From Limnanthes douglasii subsp. nivea (lineage: Eukaryota; Streptophyta; Magnoliopsida; Brassicales; Limnanthaceae), in NCBI GenBank assembly GCA_036936605.1, contig JAUPFV010000001.1:250106925-250170924 (forward strand): 64,000 nucleotides of DNA, written 5' to 3'. The notes beneath the pieces are model-generated. The model was not told the origin of the DNA. It ran no database searches and saw only the letters and a program-made list of their open reading frames with translations. How positions within the stretch are numbered: the stretch's first letter is position 1; each line of letters starts with the position of its first letter. The translations under genes and the position numbers were made by a program. Shown here in pieces: positions 23,257 through 32,759 of this stretch.

Positions 23257-23604
23257 TTATTGCTCAAATTGCCTCTTCGCATGTGACACCATCTCCTGCG
23301 TAATTGTACTTTGGAATCCCATGTTGAAAACTTTCCGCACTTTGCTTCGGACTTCAAAAGGAAGTGACTCAATCTATATAGTCACTATTCTAAGATAAGC
23401 TAACCTTGCGGCCACATCTTCACATCCGCGTGGTCGGGGAATTAAACATCCTGGACACGATGCCTCCCTACCTTGGTTGAAGAACATTCTGCACAAAACC
23501 GCATCGACAAAATAAGGAATCTCCTCTTGCATCGTACCTCTGACGAAGTCAAATGCGCTTAGGAGGTTTGCATCTTCGTGGACGTTCCAGCCAGAATCAC
23601 CCAT
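23257..23604 (-). pseudogene. Small SANT/Myb-like protein gene 1 (one nonsense codon)
   Basis: From ATG at 23604 the frame reads WNVHEDANLLSAFDF, VDAVLCRMFFNQGRE, and ARLAYLRIVTI, then TAG (codon 77). After the TAG the same frame continues with IESLPFEVRSKVRKVFNMGF and TITQEMVSHAKRQFEQ, ending TAA at 23257. Total length with the stop is 115 codons, close to its paralogs at 23897-24259 and 24563-24934. All three share an N-terminal W/F-x4-ED-x3-L helix, a VLCxM block, a middle RxxxL helix and a C-terminal ITxxxV helix, like a trihelix or SANT DNA-binding fold. TATAAATA (minus) at 23645-23652 is 41 bp upstream of the ATG. Confidence 0.6.
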
Positions 23605-23652
23605 TGTTATAACTTAAATGCTTAGTTTCATACTCATATTCTAGTATTTATA

Positions 23653-23836
23653 GAGTAGGAGTCGGTGGTCAATTCTAAAATAATAAACGGGAAAGGGTGT
23701 TATTATTCCCGCTTATTATATGTTTCGAAGCGGGAGTCTCATTTGGTTGGAGACTTCTTTGGCGGGAGTTTGAATTTGGCGGGACTTATTTTGGTGGGAG
23801 TTTATGTGGAAAAGTTTTTTGAAGGAGTTTAATGTG
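23653..23836. promoter_or_regulatory. Divergent promoter with E2F-like motifs
   Basis: Between the TATA boxes of SANT-like genes 1 and 2 lie TTCCCGC (23706-23712), AGCGGGAG (23729), TTTGGCGGGA (about 23758 and 23775) and TTTGGTGGGA (23790). These fit the plant E2F consensus (TTTSSCGS) closely. Cell-cycle control is inferred from the motif only. Confidence 0.5.
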
Positions 23837-23896
23837 TATAAAATAAATTTTATATCCACACATTAAAGGGTAAACAACAAGAAAAACCCTAAAATA

Positions 23897-24259
23897 ATGT
23901 CTCCTTGGAACGAGTTAGAAGATCAATATCTAATTAAAGCATCAATCGAAGTTGGTAACACACACATGGAAGAGGGGCGTAAAGCGTACTGGGAGGCATT
24001 GTTATGCCAGATGTAATTATTATACGGATGGGATGGTGTCCAACCGGCGAAAATTTCAAGGCGTGTTGATGAGGTGAAGGCTAGGTGGTCAGTCATACTC
24101 ACACTCCGTCTGCATCCGGTTTCTGGCCTCACCGAATTAGAACGTCGTGTTGCGTGTAACCTGTTCAACTTTCAAGACACGGATTCGATTACGGAGGATC
24201 AACTGGATAGGGTTCGTTCTGACATTATCGACATCCGCTTACAGGAAATGAGTGATTAA
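23897..24259 (+). pseudogene. Small SANT/Myb-like protein gene 2 (one nonsense codon)
   Basis: ATG at 23897; the frame reads SPWNELEDQYLIKASIEVG and YWEALLCQM, then TAA (codon 40, 24014-24016), where the paralog has MYY. It then continues in frame with RRVDEVKARWSVILTLRLH, ELERRVACNLFNF and SITEDQLDRVRSDI to the stop at 24259. About 120 codons. It is divergent from gene 1, with which it shares the 23653-23836 promoter region. TATAAAATAA lies at 23837-23846. The single stop suggests recent loss. Confidence 0.6.
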
Positions 24260-24562
24260 CTGGATAGTTCCTGCTTGTATCAGTTTGTCTTTTGGTTTAA
24301 TTTTCTTTAGATGAATGTATCTTCTATTGTATGAGGTTAAGGTTCAATGAATGTATCTCCTTAGATGAATGTATCTTCTTAGAATGCGGTGATATGTAAA
24401 ATACATAAATATTGAACAACAACTAGAAACCCAAACATAACAACTTAGCATTACATAAGAAACGAGGAGAATACGCAACATAAAAATAAAAACATAACAA
24501 CTTATAACAACATTACGCAACATAGATAATAAAAACACGTTCGAATACGACACATTGCACTA

Positions 24563-24934
24563 TTAGTAGTCGTATCGCAAGTTGTGTAAAACATCGTCGC
24601 TATCCTCCCTTGCCATAACCATATCCTCCACATAGGATACCATATCCCTAGTGATATAGTCGCAAACTGTCATGTCCCAGACCTTTACCGCCTCCTCTTT
24701 TATTCTCCGCGGCATGAACAACAACTTCATAATCGGTTGAACGAAAATGTACAGTCTCTTGATTTTGTCACGGTTGCGCACAACGACACTTCCAGTTTGT
24801 AAACAACTGTAGTTGTAATACATATGACATAAGACCCTTTCAAAAAATGCGTCACTCCTATCTTCACCCAACTCGGCGCGGGAATCCTTCACTGCTACAA
24901 GCATATAGTAGTCTTCATTAGGCGTAAACTCCAT
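24563..24934 (-). CDS. Small SANT/Myb-like protein gene 3, intact
   Basis: A 123-residue open frame: FTPNEDYYMLVAVKD, then FERVLCHMYYNYSCLQ, VVVRNRDKIKRLYIFVQPI, KEEAVKVWDMTVCDYITRDM, and an acidic tail. It is a paralog of the two broken genes at 23257-23604 and 23897-24259, with the same block order. A DNA-binding accessory role, like that of the small proteins of CACTA elements that bind subterminal repeats, is only inferred. TATAAATATA (minus) at 24981-24990 lies about 47 bp before the ATG, with five GGCGGGA motifs upstream of it. The spacer 24260-24562 shows no gene. Confidence 0.6.
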   Translation of the reverse strand: MEFTPNEDYYMLVAVKDSRAELGEDRSDAFFERVLCHMYYNYSCLQTGSVVVRNRDKIKRLYIFVQPIMKLLFMPRRIKEEAVKVWDMTVCDYITRDMVSYVEDMVMAREDSDDVLHNLRYDY

Positions 24935-25004
24935 TTGTTTTTTAGTGTTTGGTGGATGTCATGTTATTTGATAATACTTGTATATTTATAATGGTAATCT
25001 GAAG

Positions 25005-25078
25005 TTGGCGGGAGTCTAATTTGACGGGAGACTCATATGGCGGGACACTCATTTGGCGGGAATTAAATTTTGGCGGGA
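25005..25078 (-). promoter_or_regulatory. E2F-like motif cluster upstream of SANT-like gene 3
   Basis: Five copies in 74 bp: TTGGCGGGA (25005), TTTGACGGGA (25020), ATGGCGGGA (25037), TTTGGCGGGA (25052) and TTTGGCGGGA (25069). They sit 15-90 bp upstream of the minus-strand TATA box at 24981-24990. Confidence 0.5.
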
Positions 25079-25084
25079 GTATAA

Positions 25085-25605
25085 TTTTTTTAGCGATTGT
25101 CTAGGTCCCCGCCGGGTGACCAATTTTCACCCGCCGGTTGAAAGACTTCCCCGGTGGGTGAGCAATTTTCACCCGCCAGTGTGAATGCCTCCATTTTTTT
25201 CTAGTAGAATTGGCCACTGTAGGGCTTCCCCGTCAGGTCAGATATTTTCAACCGCCGGTTGAAATACTTCCCCGGCGGGGTGTAAACTATCCCCCGGGTT
25301 TCAATTTTCATCCCGTCGGGGAGAATACCACCACTTTTTTATGGTTGGTTAGTGGATCAATGACTAGGACCCCGCCGGCCCACAAATTATCAACCGACGG
25401 GTGACAATATCTCTGACGGTTTAGTAATTTTCAACCTGCAGGGATGGCTAGTGGAAAATTTAAAATATCCACTCTCATTCAACCGACAGGTGACGCTACA
25501 TCAACCACCGGTTGATTAATTACACTCGGCGGTTGACATATTTTCAACCGCCGGGGTTGTTTTCACCCAGCGGTTGATAATTGTTACACCGGCGGGGAAA
25601 GGCCA
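25085..25605. repeat. Hairpin array B: GC-rich inverted CCGCCGG motifs
   Basis: About ten inverted pairs like those at 22665-22995. Examples: CCCCGCCGGGTGA...TCACCCGCCGG (25106-25139), CAACCGCCGGTTGA (25247), CCCCGCCGGCC...CAACCGACGG (25368-25400) and CGGCGGTTGAC...TCAACCGCCGG (25527-25555). It lies between SANT-like gene 3 and the mobile-domain gene. The stretch 25606-25893 is AT-rich with nothing recognisable. Confidence 0.7.
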
Positions 25606-25893
25606 TTATGAAAAAAAAAACTTTTATACAGGAGCCCACTACATAATTTGGTTTATGTAGTTGGGGAACTTAATTTGGGGAAACTATTTTAGCTATTACA
25701 TTTTTTTGGGAACTTAATTTGGAACTTAATTTGAGGAAACGATCTTAACTATTACGTATTTTAAACAACAATGTGAGTGAAATATCGATTTCGAAAACGG
25801 ATAGCACAACAACAAACTTAAATTAAACGAACAACAAACTTAAGTTTTAGTATTGGTCTGTAATTAAATACGGAAAGTAGTGTAACAAAACAT

Positions 25894-27870
25894 CTAGAAT
25901 AACATACATATCAAGAAGCCAACTACGATAATCAAAATCCACGGACCGGTGATCTCCAGCACCTTCCTCGCAAACGACACCATCTCGTCAGTCGAATCGT
26001 CTAACGGCCGAACACGATTAATCGTGTTCACCACATCGATCGTGGACGCCTCAGTAAGAATCCGAGGCGCGATGTTAAACCAACCGTACCTCTTCACGTA
26101 TGCCTTGTACTGGGGGGATGACGTGTAAGTACTCCCTTCCAAGGGCCTCGAATACCTATCAATCACGTATATATGCTCCCTCCAGTTAGTCCAATGCCTA
26201 CCCTAAAGCGCATAGCGAAGATGATCTCCTCTAGGAAGACCGATTCTAGCAACAAGGGGGTCCATCGGCTTCTCTTGGACCCAACCAAACTGGCGCATCA
26301 CTCGGTCCGGGTGATATGCCTTGCTCATAAGCATAAGGCAATAGGGTTTCGGTACAACCCTATTGCCTGCTCCGGCCACACTTCACAACATCCTCGTAAG
26401 GTCGGAATATAACCTAAAAAAAACAATTACTCATACTAAAGTTTATATAGAATAGAGATATATAAATAAACATAAAGAAGGTAACTTACATCCATCTCTC
26501 TTTAATCCGCGAGGATGTCACGGTAGAACGGCTTCCCGCGAACTAATGATACCGGGACCATTTTGGGCAACCACGCCAGTATTTTCGGATCCGTTGGGCT
26601 ATAACCGTTATTCACCGACGCCCGGAAAATAGGGAAGTGGTCATAGACCCAACACTCCAACAGGGCCGAGAACCTAACCAAACTCTTCAAGGAGTGCTTC
26701 GAAATGCCTCCCAAACTCTTGTACAACCACACGAGTGCACAAGTACCCCATGCGTACTCACGAAGCTTCGCCAAGTCCTCAAGGTGGTGGAGAAAATCGC
26801 ACTGGATGTTCTTCTGGCTCGTGCTGGTGAAGATGGTACACCCGAGGAAGAACATGATGTATGCCCTAGCTTCCGCCTTCTTCAAATCCGTAGTCAGGGC
26901 GGCATTGGAATCTAAATACTCGTCCGTGGAGAATGTCGTCCTAAGCCATCGGAGGGCGAATCCACTCCCGTCATGCGCCTTCATTTCCTGCCGCACAGCA
27001 TCAGCCAAAACTACCAACAAGTCTGCATAGCGTGCGTATGTCGCCTCTATCGGATCCGGCCTAAAGACATCGATAATTCTCCCCTCAACCGGGAGGCCAG
27101 TAATTACGTACACATCATCGAGTGTCAAAGTCATCTCCCCGAAGAAAACCTGGAAGGTGTTCGTCTCTTGGTGCCACCTCTCAATGAACACCTCGGCCAA
27201 CTGCACATATTTGTTGAACTTTGGTAGATGCTGCATCAACGGCCAGAACGGTATCCCTTCCAGGTAAGCCCTAACCCCCATTTATTTGCTAAGGTCCCAC
27301 TAACCAAACAAACCGTACTTGGACTAGACCGTGATACCCGAGCGCGACTGTAAAAATATTCAAAAATATATATAATGTTAACAAAAACAATTTAACTAAT
27401 AAAACATATAATTAATTCGATAACTTACGTCATCTTTAAAGTCGTTGTACGCCTCATGTTGGGCATAGTCCAAGAAACGAAGGACGCTATTTTGGGATAG
27501 AAATAGATTTTTTCATCCTTCCGGATTGGTTGGACGCCCTTCCGCATGGACCTCTCTTCGAGGTGGTGGCATTGGGACCTTCGTTTCCTCCTTCGTGTCC
27601 TCCTCGTCCATTAGCGCACGCCGCCGTTAAATGGGGACCACCTCTCGTGGATGAGAAGATTGTTCTACGGCCTCCCTTGGGGCACCGCGATCCCTTGTGG
27701 CGTCATATTTTCTATGCCGCAAGGATCGTTCGATGTGGCCCTGGCGCACCTCATGCTCGGTACGATCCCCACGTTCGGGGCGATCAACCACTGGCTGTCG
27801 ACTAACTTTGCATTTCCTCGCCGCTTTAGCCGTCTTCTCCTTCGCGGGGCGAGGTGCTTCGTGTCTGTAG
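25894..27870 (-). pseudogene. Plant mobile domain (PMD, aminotransferase-like) gene, broken
   Basis: The main open block (27281-26502) has the PMD signature: FIERWHQETNTFQVFFGEMT, LTLDDVYVITGLPVEGR, and WGTCALVWLYKSLGGISKHS. Upstream minus-strand exons near 27870-27430 hold a charged N-terminus and NSVLRFLDYAQHEAYNDF before a GTAAGT donor (about 27430), with stops. Downstream, after DILAD and TAA, a GT donor (about 26487) joins an acceptor near 26411 to VIFRPYEDVV. A frame change is followed by YHPDRVMRQFGW, a TAG in AL*GRHW, and HIYVIDRYSRPLEG. The last frame ends in a hydrophobic segment (PWILIIVVGFLICMLF). PMD genes are related to MAIN/MAIL and occur inside MULEs. This copy has at least five breaks. 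Confidence 0.75.
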
Positions 27871-27913
27871 GAACAAATACAACAAAATAAGTTAGAAATT
27901 TTATAAAACGTAA

Positions 27914-28200
27914 CTAGGTCCCCGCCGAGTGGACAATTTTCACCCGGCGGGGAAATTTACATTTATTTAAAAAATAAATTTTCTACCCGTCGGTTGACCT
28001 TTTTTCACCCGACGGGTAGAAAATATATATTCAAAATACAAGTTTTTGCCCCGCTGGTCATCCGGCGGGGACCGGCGAGGCTCATAAACAAACGCCAAGA
28101 TGTTTGGCTTCCCCGCCGGGTCAATCGGCCCATAACCGGCGGGGATGATCAATTTTCTAGGAAAACAATGTTCCCCGCCGAGGTTATGTAAACCCACTCG
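27914..28200. repeat. Hairpin array C: GC-rich inverted CCGCCGG motifs
   Basis: Five inverted pairs, some with the longest stems of the three arrays: TTTTCTACCCGTCGG...CCGACGGGTAGAAAA (27978-28023), CCCCGCCGAGTG...CACCCGGCGGGG (27920-27952) and CCCCGCCGGGTCA...AACCGGCGGGG (28110-28144). It lies upstream of the broken PMD gene, at the far edge of the locus. Confidence 0.7.
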
Positions 28201-28460
28201 GCAAGGGGGGCTCGAACAAACCCAAAACCTCCATTAACAACAAAAGAAAACTCCAAAATCTTCCTAAAACAACTAAATCAGCCACATAAAATATCCCATA
28301 ACATCAATATACAACTATAAACAACTACATAACCTTGCTTCGCCTAATCTAACACATAATGTATATCGAAATCTCAAAAACTTAAGAAAAACTAAATGTA
28401 GAAAAAAAAACTATATTTAAGAGCTAAAACTTATTCTTTTCCATTTCCCATAGCTGTTCT

Positions 28461-28592
28461 TGACTGTGTATTGATCTAATAGAGTTCTTCAAATCTAACG
28501 TTGTAGTAGTAGAGAGATAAGAGGGATGACTGTGTATTGATCTAATAGAGTTCTTAAAATCTAACGTTGTAGTAGTAGAGAGATAAGAGGGA
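28461..28592. repeat. 66-bp tandem duplication
   Basis: Two nearly identical copies of tgactgtgtattgatctaat...gagataagaggga at 28461-28526 and 28527-28592. No gene is visible in 28201-28747; this is the right-hand junction of the MULE locus with array unit 4. Confidence 0.75.
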
Positions 28593-29217
28593 AAGTTGGG
28601 TTGGGGCTGGTTTAGATTTTTTTTGTTTTGGGAATGGTTAGTGATTAGGGTTATGACTTAGTAAAAAACGAAAGAGTGTTTTTGGTATAATATCGGAGCT
28701 ACTTAAAATATGTTTGGGTATGGTTAAAATTGGGGCTGGTTATCCAATTATATTTTAATATTTTTAAATGTACTGAATTCAAATGACATAAAAAAATCTT
28801 GTAAAAATATTACCATACAATTAATTTCATTTTAATAGTTAGAACACTCTTTATGCACTATTAGAATAAAATTACATACTTAGGACTAAATGATAAAATT
28901 TAAATGCTTGTATATCAAAATCGGAAAATAAATAAATTTAAACGGTTACATTGAAAGTACTTTAATATTAAAACCTTTTATTAATAGATAACATTGGTTA
29001 TTCACACAAAAAATAGATAACATTGGTCAATTAAGATGAAATACGATAAAATGAGTTATAAGTTATATGTTTTTCAAATCTTACCTATAAATAAAGTATA
29101 TTGAAAAGTAACTTTCTACCTAAATATTAATTATCGATTTCATAAGATTTTTTTTTATAAATATATCTTGTATCATGTATTATACAAAACAGAAACAACA
29201 TAATTTTTACAAATAAT

Positions 29218-29616
29218 ATAAAATATTTTGTTTCACATCTTTTATTATTGGTGATATTTTTTTCATTGTACCTAAAAAATGTATCTTCTGTCAATGATAT
29301 AAGTTGGGGACCACAAAATTGTTGAAGCCCAAAATAGTTTAGGAACATGAGTGTTTCTCACATTACATTGTAAATCGAGTGAGAGATGATAATTTAAGGA
29401 TAAAATATATTCTATTTGGATATAAATGAGGTTTCAGATTTACTAAAAATATATGGGTAACGATTTTGTTTGTCTGTGGTTTTATTTGAGAGAATAAATT
29501 TTATTGGTTTACTGTTCTCAATGAAGGATAGATGGTGTTGTTATTGAAAAGCGAAAAGAGATGAATGATACCACAATTTAATTGTGGAGAAATATGTCAT
29601 CGAGAGAGACCACTAA
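29218..29616 (+). pseudogene. S-protein homolog, copy 4
   Basis: Aligns with copy 2, but the start codon is ATA (ataaaatattttgtttcacatc) and the frame is broken by small deletions and stops. The closing GACCACTAA-like end is still recognisable at 29608-29616. Not functional. Confidence 0.75.
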
Positions 29617-30175
29617 AACTTAGTAACACATTATTATATTGAGGCTTTCGATTGTAACATATTATTATATTGAGGCTATAATTTAATCTATATTTATTTA
29701 AAATATCAAACTTGCAACTATTGTAACATATCGCTTTCTTGTGTGTTTTATGAATTTGTATAGTATAAAATTAAGACCATGAAAATTATTTTCACTTTTT
29801 TAGATTTAATAAATTAGTATCAAATTCTATTTAATTATGTGGTTTTATTTAAAATCCAATTTTAAAAATTAGTTTTACTTATAAAAAACAACTAATTATG
29901 TATAAACTATTAAATATATCGTTTTTTAAACCATTTATATATTATCTAGACATCTATCCTAATTTAAAGTCACTAAAGTTTAATCTAGATTAAACTAGCT
30001 TAAGTCTATTGTCAATTAAAATCTCTTATCAATTAAATTCGCTTTATAATTTTGTAAGGAATATGCATTGTTTCATACGGATTCCATATGGTTATTATGT
30101 CTGGGTTAAAAGAACCTGAACAAATGATATCATTATCGCTTGGTTTTTATTTTACAAGTTTTTCAAATTTGATAA

Positions 30176-31150
30176 ATTATTATTTTTCACTCAAATTGAT
30201 TGTTTTTATTAATAAAATTTAAAAAGTACAAATATTAAAATGGAAATTTTTTAAAACAAAGACTTAAAACAATACAATCAAATTTGAAATCAAAGACCGT
30301 CGTTGAATTGAAGCAAAAGAGCTAGGTTAGAATTTGGAACAATGAGGTTGGAGCTAGACTAGAGAAATTGGAACAAAATGAGAAGCATGAGGCTTATGAC
30401 GAGGAAGGAGAATATCTTACTAGTGTTAGTCAAAGGTGCTAGGCTTTAAATATTCGATCTCCATACTTTTGTGCAGAGTTGAAGTTCATCTCGATCTTTT
30501 CCTTTAAAGTTTATTTCGAGATCGGTCGCGTTGTTATGCTCACGATATATGTGAGAGATGATCATAGCAGGGTGGATGAGCTTTTTGCAACTGTTGATAA
30601 GTTGATCCAAGTATCACGTTGTTTTCTCATAGAGAAGGAGATTTACCAGAATTTCAGAATCGACTTAAATATCCAGGTTGACTATGTTCAATATATGACA
30701 GATTCGAAGGCCATCAAAGAGAGTTCTGCACTCTGCTATGATAGGAATGTTTTTCTCGTAAAGTGTACCAAAACCCTAGAGAGTGATTCCTTCGTGATTT
30801 TCAACAAGACCACCACCGCTGATTTCTCCAGAGTTGTCGTAAGCTCTATCTGTGTTCAATCTAAAACGGTTTGCTTTTGGATTCTTCCATTTAAAGAATA
30901 AAGAAATTCTGGTATTTTTGAGATGGTTTAAACAACCCAAGCTAAGAAAAGCTTTGAAATCCTTCCCCAGTGAGAATTTTTAAGCAGCTTCGCAATGTCT
31001 AGACCAGAGAGGATGAAAATGACATGGTTGATAATTGTGGAGGAACTATCATTCTAATTTGAGGTGTTTCTTATTATTGCGAGTAGCCCAAATTGCCCAA
31101 GTGAGGATAGGAGGAAGGATCATACGGATATCACACTCTTTGGAGGTATA
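30176..31150 (-). pseudogene. LINE 3' fragment with zf-RVT end and RNase H
   Basis: Inserted into array unit 4. On the minus strand the start reads FPPILTWAIWATRNNKKH (about 31130), the end of a LINE reverse transcriptase. It is followed by an RNase H domain (about 30895-30480): RFRLNTDRAYDNSGEISGGG, AECRTLFDGLRICHI, LDI then VDSEILV, and HIYREHNNATDLE. Acidic residues D, E, D and D are still in place, but there are in-frame stops. RNase H after RT is typical of plant L1-type LINEs. The remaining 30176-30480 is AT-rich tail. Confidence 0.7.
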
Positions 31151-31155
31151 AACTA

Positions 31156-31197
<42 letters not shown>

Positions 31198-32543
31198 GTT
31201 TAAATATTTATGAATAATTAAGTTAATAAAAAGTTATTTTAGATTTATTAATATACCTAAAATAATTTAATAGAATAATCTATAAGGGACAAATATAAAT
31301 AGTTAAAAGTATTACATATCACTAAATAGAAAAAAAAAATTATAAATGAAAAGCCTAATTTTTTTATGAATTTTTTTGTACAGATTTTTCATTCGTTATA
31401 CTTTTATATGCATTTAACACGTGGTAATGATGAAATAAACGTTTTTACTATTGGTGGAATAATATCAAAATTTTAGATTTCACGATAGTTCTAGTATACA
31501 TTTTTTTTTACTTAGCTTCTATGTTTTTTTATTAGTAGTTTGTGTGGTCCACTTTCGTTCGCTTAGTACTACCGAATTTAGTAAAAAACATAAAACTATT
31601 TTTTTCCTTTGTAATAACTTCAGGAACTACATTATGGTCTCTTAAACAATGTTTTGTATTATGCTCTCTGTCCGTGAATATTTGCATAAAATGTTTTAAA
31701 AAAAATCTTTTTGTTCGGTCAATCCTGCTTTATCGAGAGGCTTAGTTTTCTCGGGGTGTGGTGTTGAAAAACTGATTTTAAACCTTGTGCCGTCTAAGTT
31801 GGGATGTTGGTTTTGAATTCATACCAGTCTTTTTGTAGCATGTAACTTATTGGACAATGACTATGCTCAATTTAGGACGGATCAGGTTGCGCCAACAACC
31901 TATTCTTCAACACTACATGTGCTCTGACGGTTGCACAACGTCGTATGGAAGATGAACCAAATAACTACCAATCGAGTTTGTTAACAAACTCTCCGTTTGA
32001 CGTTACCCTTGGCCATCTGTTGATTGAACCTTCTTCTATAATTGTTCAAAGCCGACATTATGCTCCATCTTTATCTAATTTTATTTCGGGCTTATCTAAT
32101 GCTCACACCCACGAACTGGTTTACCACCTAGTCCACGTTGCCTAGCAATTAACATAACTTTATTTCTCAAGTACCTGCTCAAAATTGAACCATTAACTAC
32201 CCAACCAAACCGAGTTCTACCATTTTTATTCTAAAACGAAAAAGCAAAAATCCAAACACCAACCAACAACTCAACTAAAATCTAGTATACCCAATCTCAC
32301 TGGACCTAATTTTTCAAAAGACCCAAACATAAAACCTTTACACCCAAATTCTAAACTTGAGTAAGCCTTCTTCTTCCAACCCGCAATGTGGCCCATCGAT
32401 CTTGGATAATATGTGTATATATTTGCACAGGCCTAGTTTACACGGGAAATGAACTATGTGCTTAAAAGAGTGGGTCATGCTTATCATCTTCTCTCTATTA
32501 TCACTGGTCTCTTATATAATCATCTTCAAATCCCAGTTGGTCC
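31151..32543. other. Unit 4 remainder and unassigned DNA
   Basis: 31151-31630 is array unit 4 with a (TA)n run at 31160-31195. 31631-32543 has short frames (for example 31945-32145) with no family resemblance I recognise. Nothing else seen. Confidence 0.4.
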
Positions 32544-32685
32544 TGTTAAATAAAGAACAAAAGAGAAAAAAGATAACGGATAGAGTTTTTGTATTATTTA
32601 GAAAGTGTGTCAATTACATAGTAAATTATCTTATTTATAGATATAACAAAAATAGATAACAGGCTTGGGTCTTATGTATTTAACA
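32544..32685 (-). repeat. Copia 1 3' LTR (142 bp)
   Basis: TGTTAAATAAAGAAC to GTATTTAACA. It pairs with 37676-37818 and is the same family as the LTRs of the element at 54350-59016. Confidence 0.85.
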
Positions 32686-32759
32686 CTTTCCCATAAACTC
32701 ACAATGAAACCTTAATAAACATTGAGTGTTTATCACAAAGAAAACGAAACGGCGCTGCT

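Larger units (their letters stand above)
28748..31630 (+). repeat. Tandem array unit 4, partial and interrupted
   Basis: Homology restarts at about 28748 (ttatattttaatattttta, matching about 9898 and 13940). It runs through an S-protein homolog relic and the AT-rich part to about 31630 (tttgtaataacttcaggaac, matching 11920-11940). A LINE fragment is inserted at about 30176-31150. Since units 3 and 4 overlap in content, the 18846-28747 locus is not a simple insertion into one unit. Confidence 0.7.

Noticed and set aside
26637..27227. Overlapping plus-strand frames of 84-108 codons
   Set aside because: They lie opposite the strongly conserved plant mobile domain frame and share no motif with any family.
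22665..28200. GC-rich repeated motifs considered as a CRISPR-like array
   Set aside because: Plant nuclear context, irregular spacing, non-identical arms and inverted rather than direct repeats exclude it.
30479..30901. A 140-codon plus-strand open frame
   Set aside because: The opposite strand reads as a LINE RNase H domain with conserved acidic residues, so the plus frame is its shadow.
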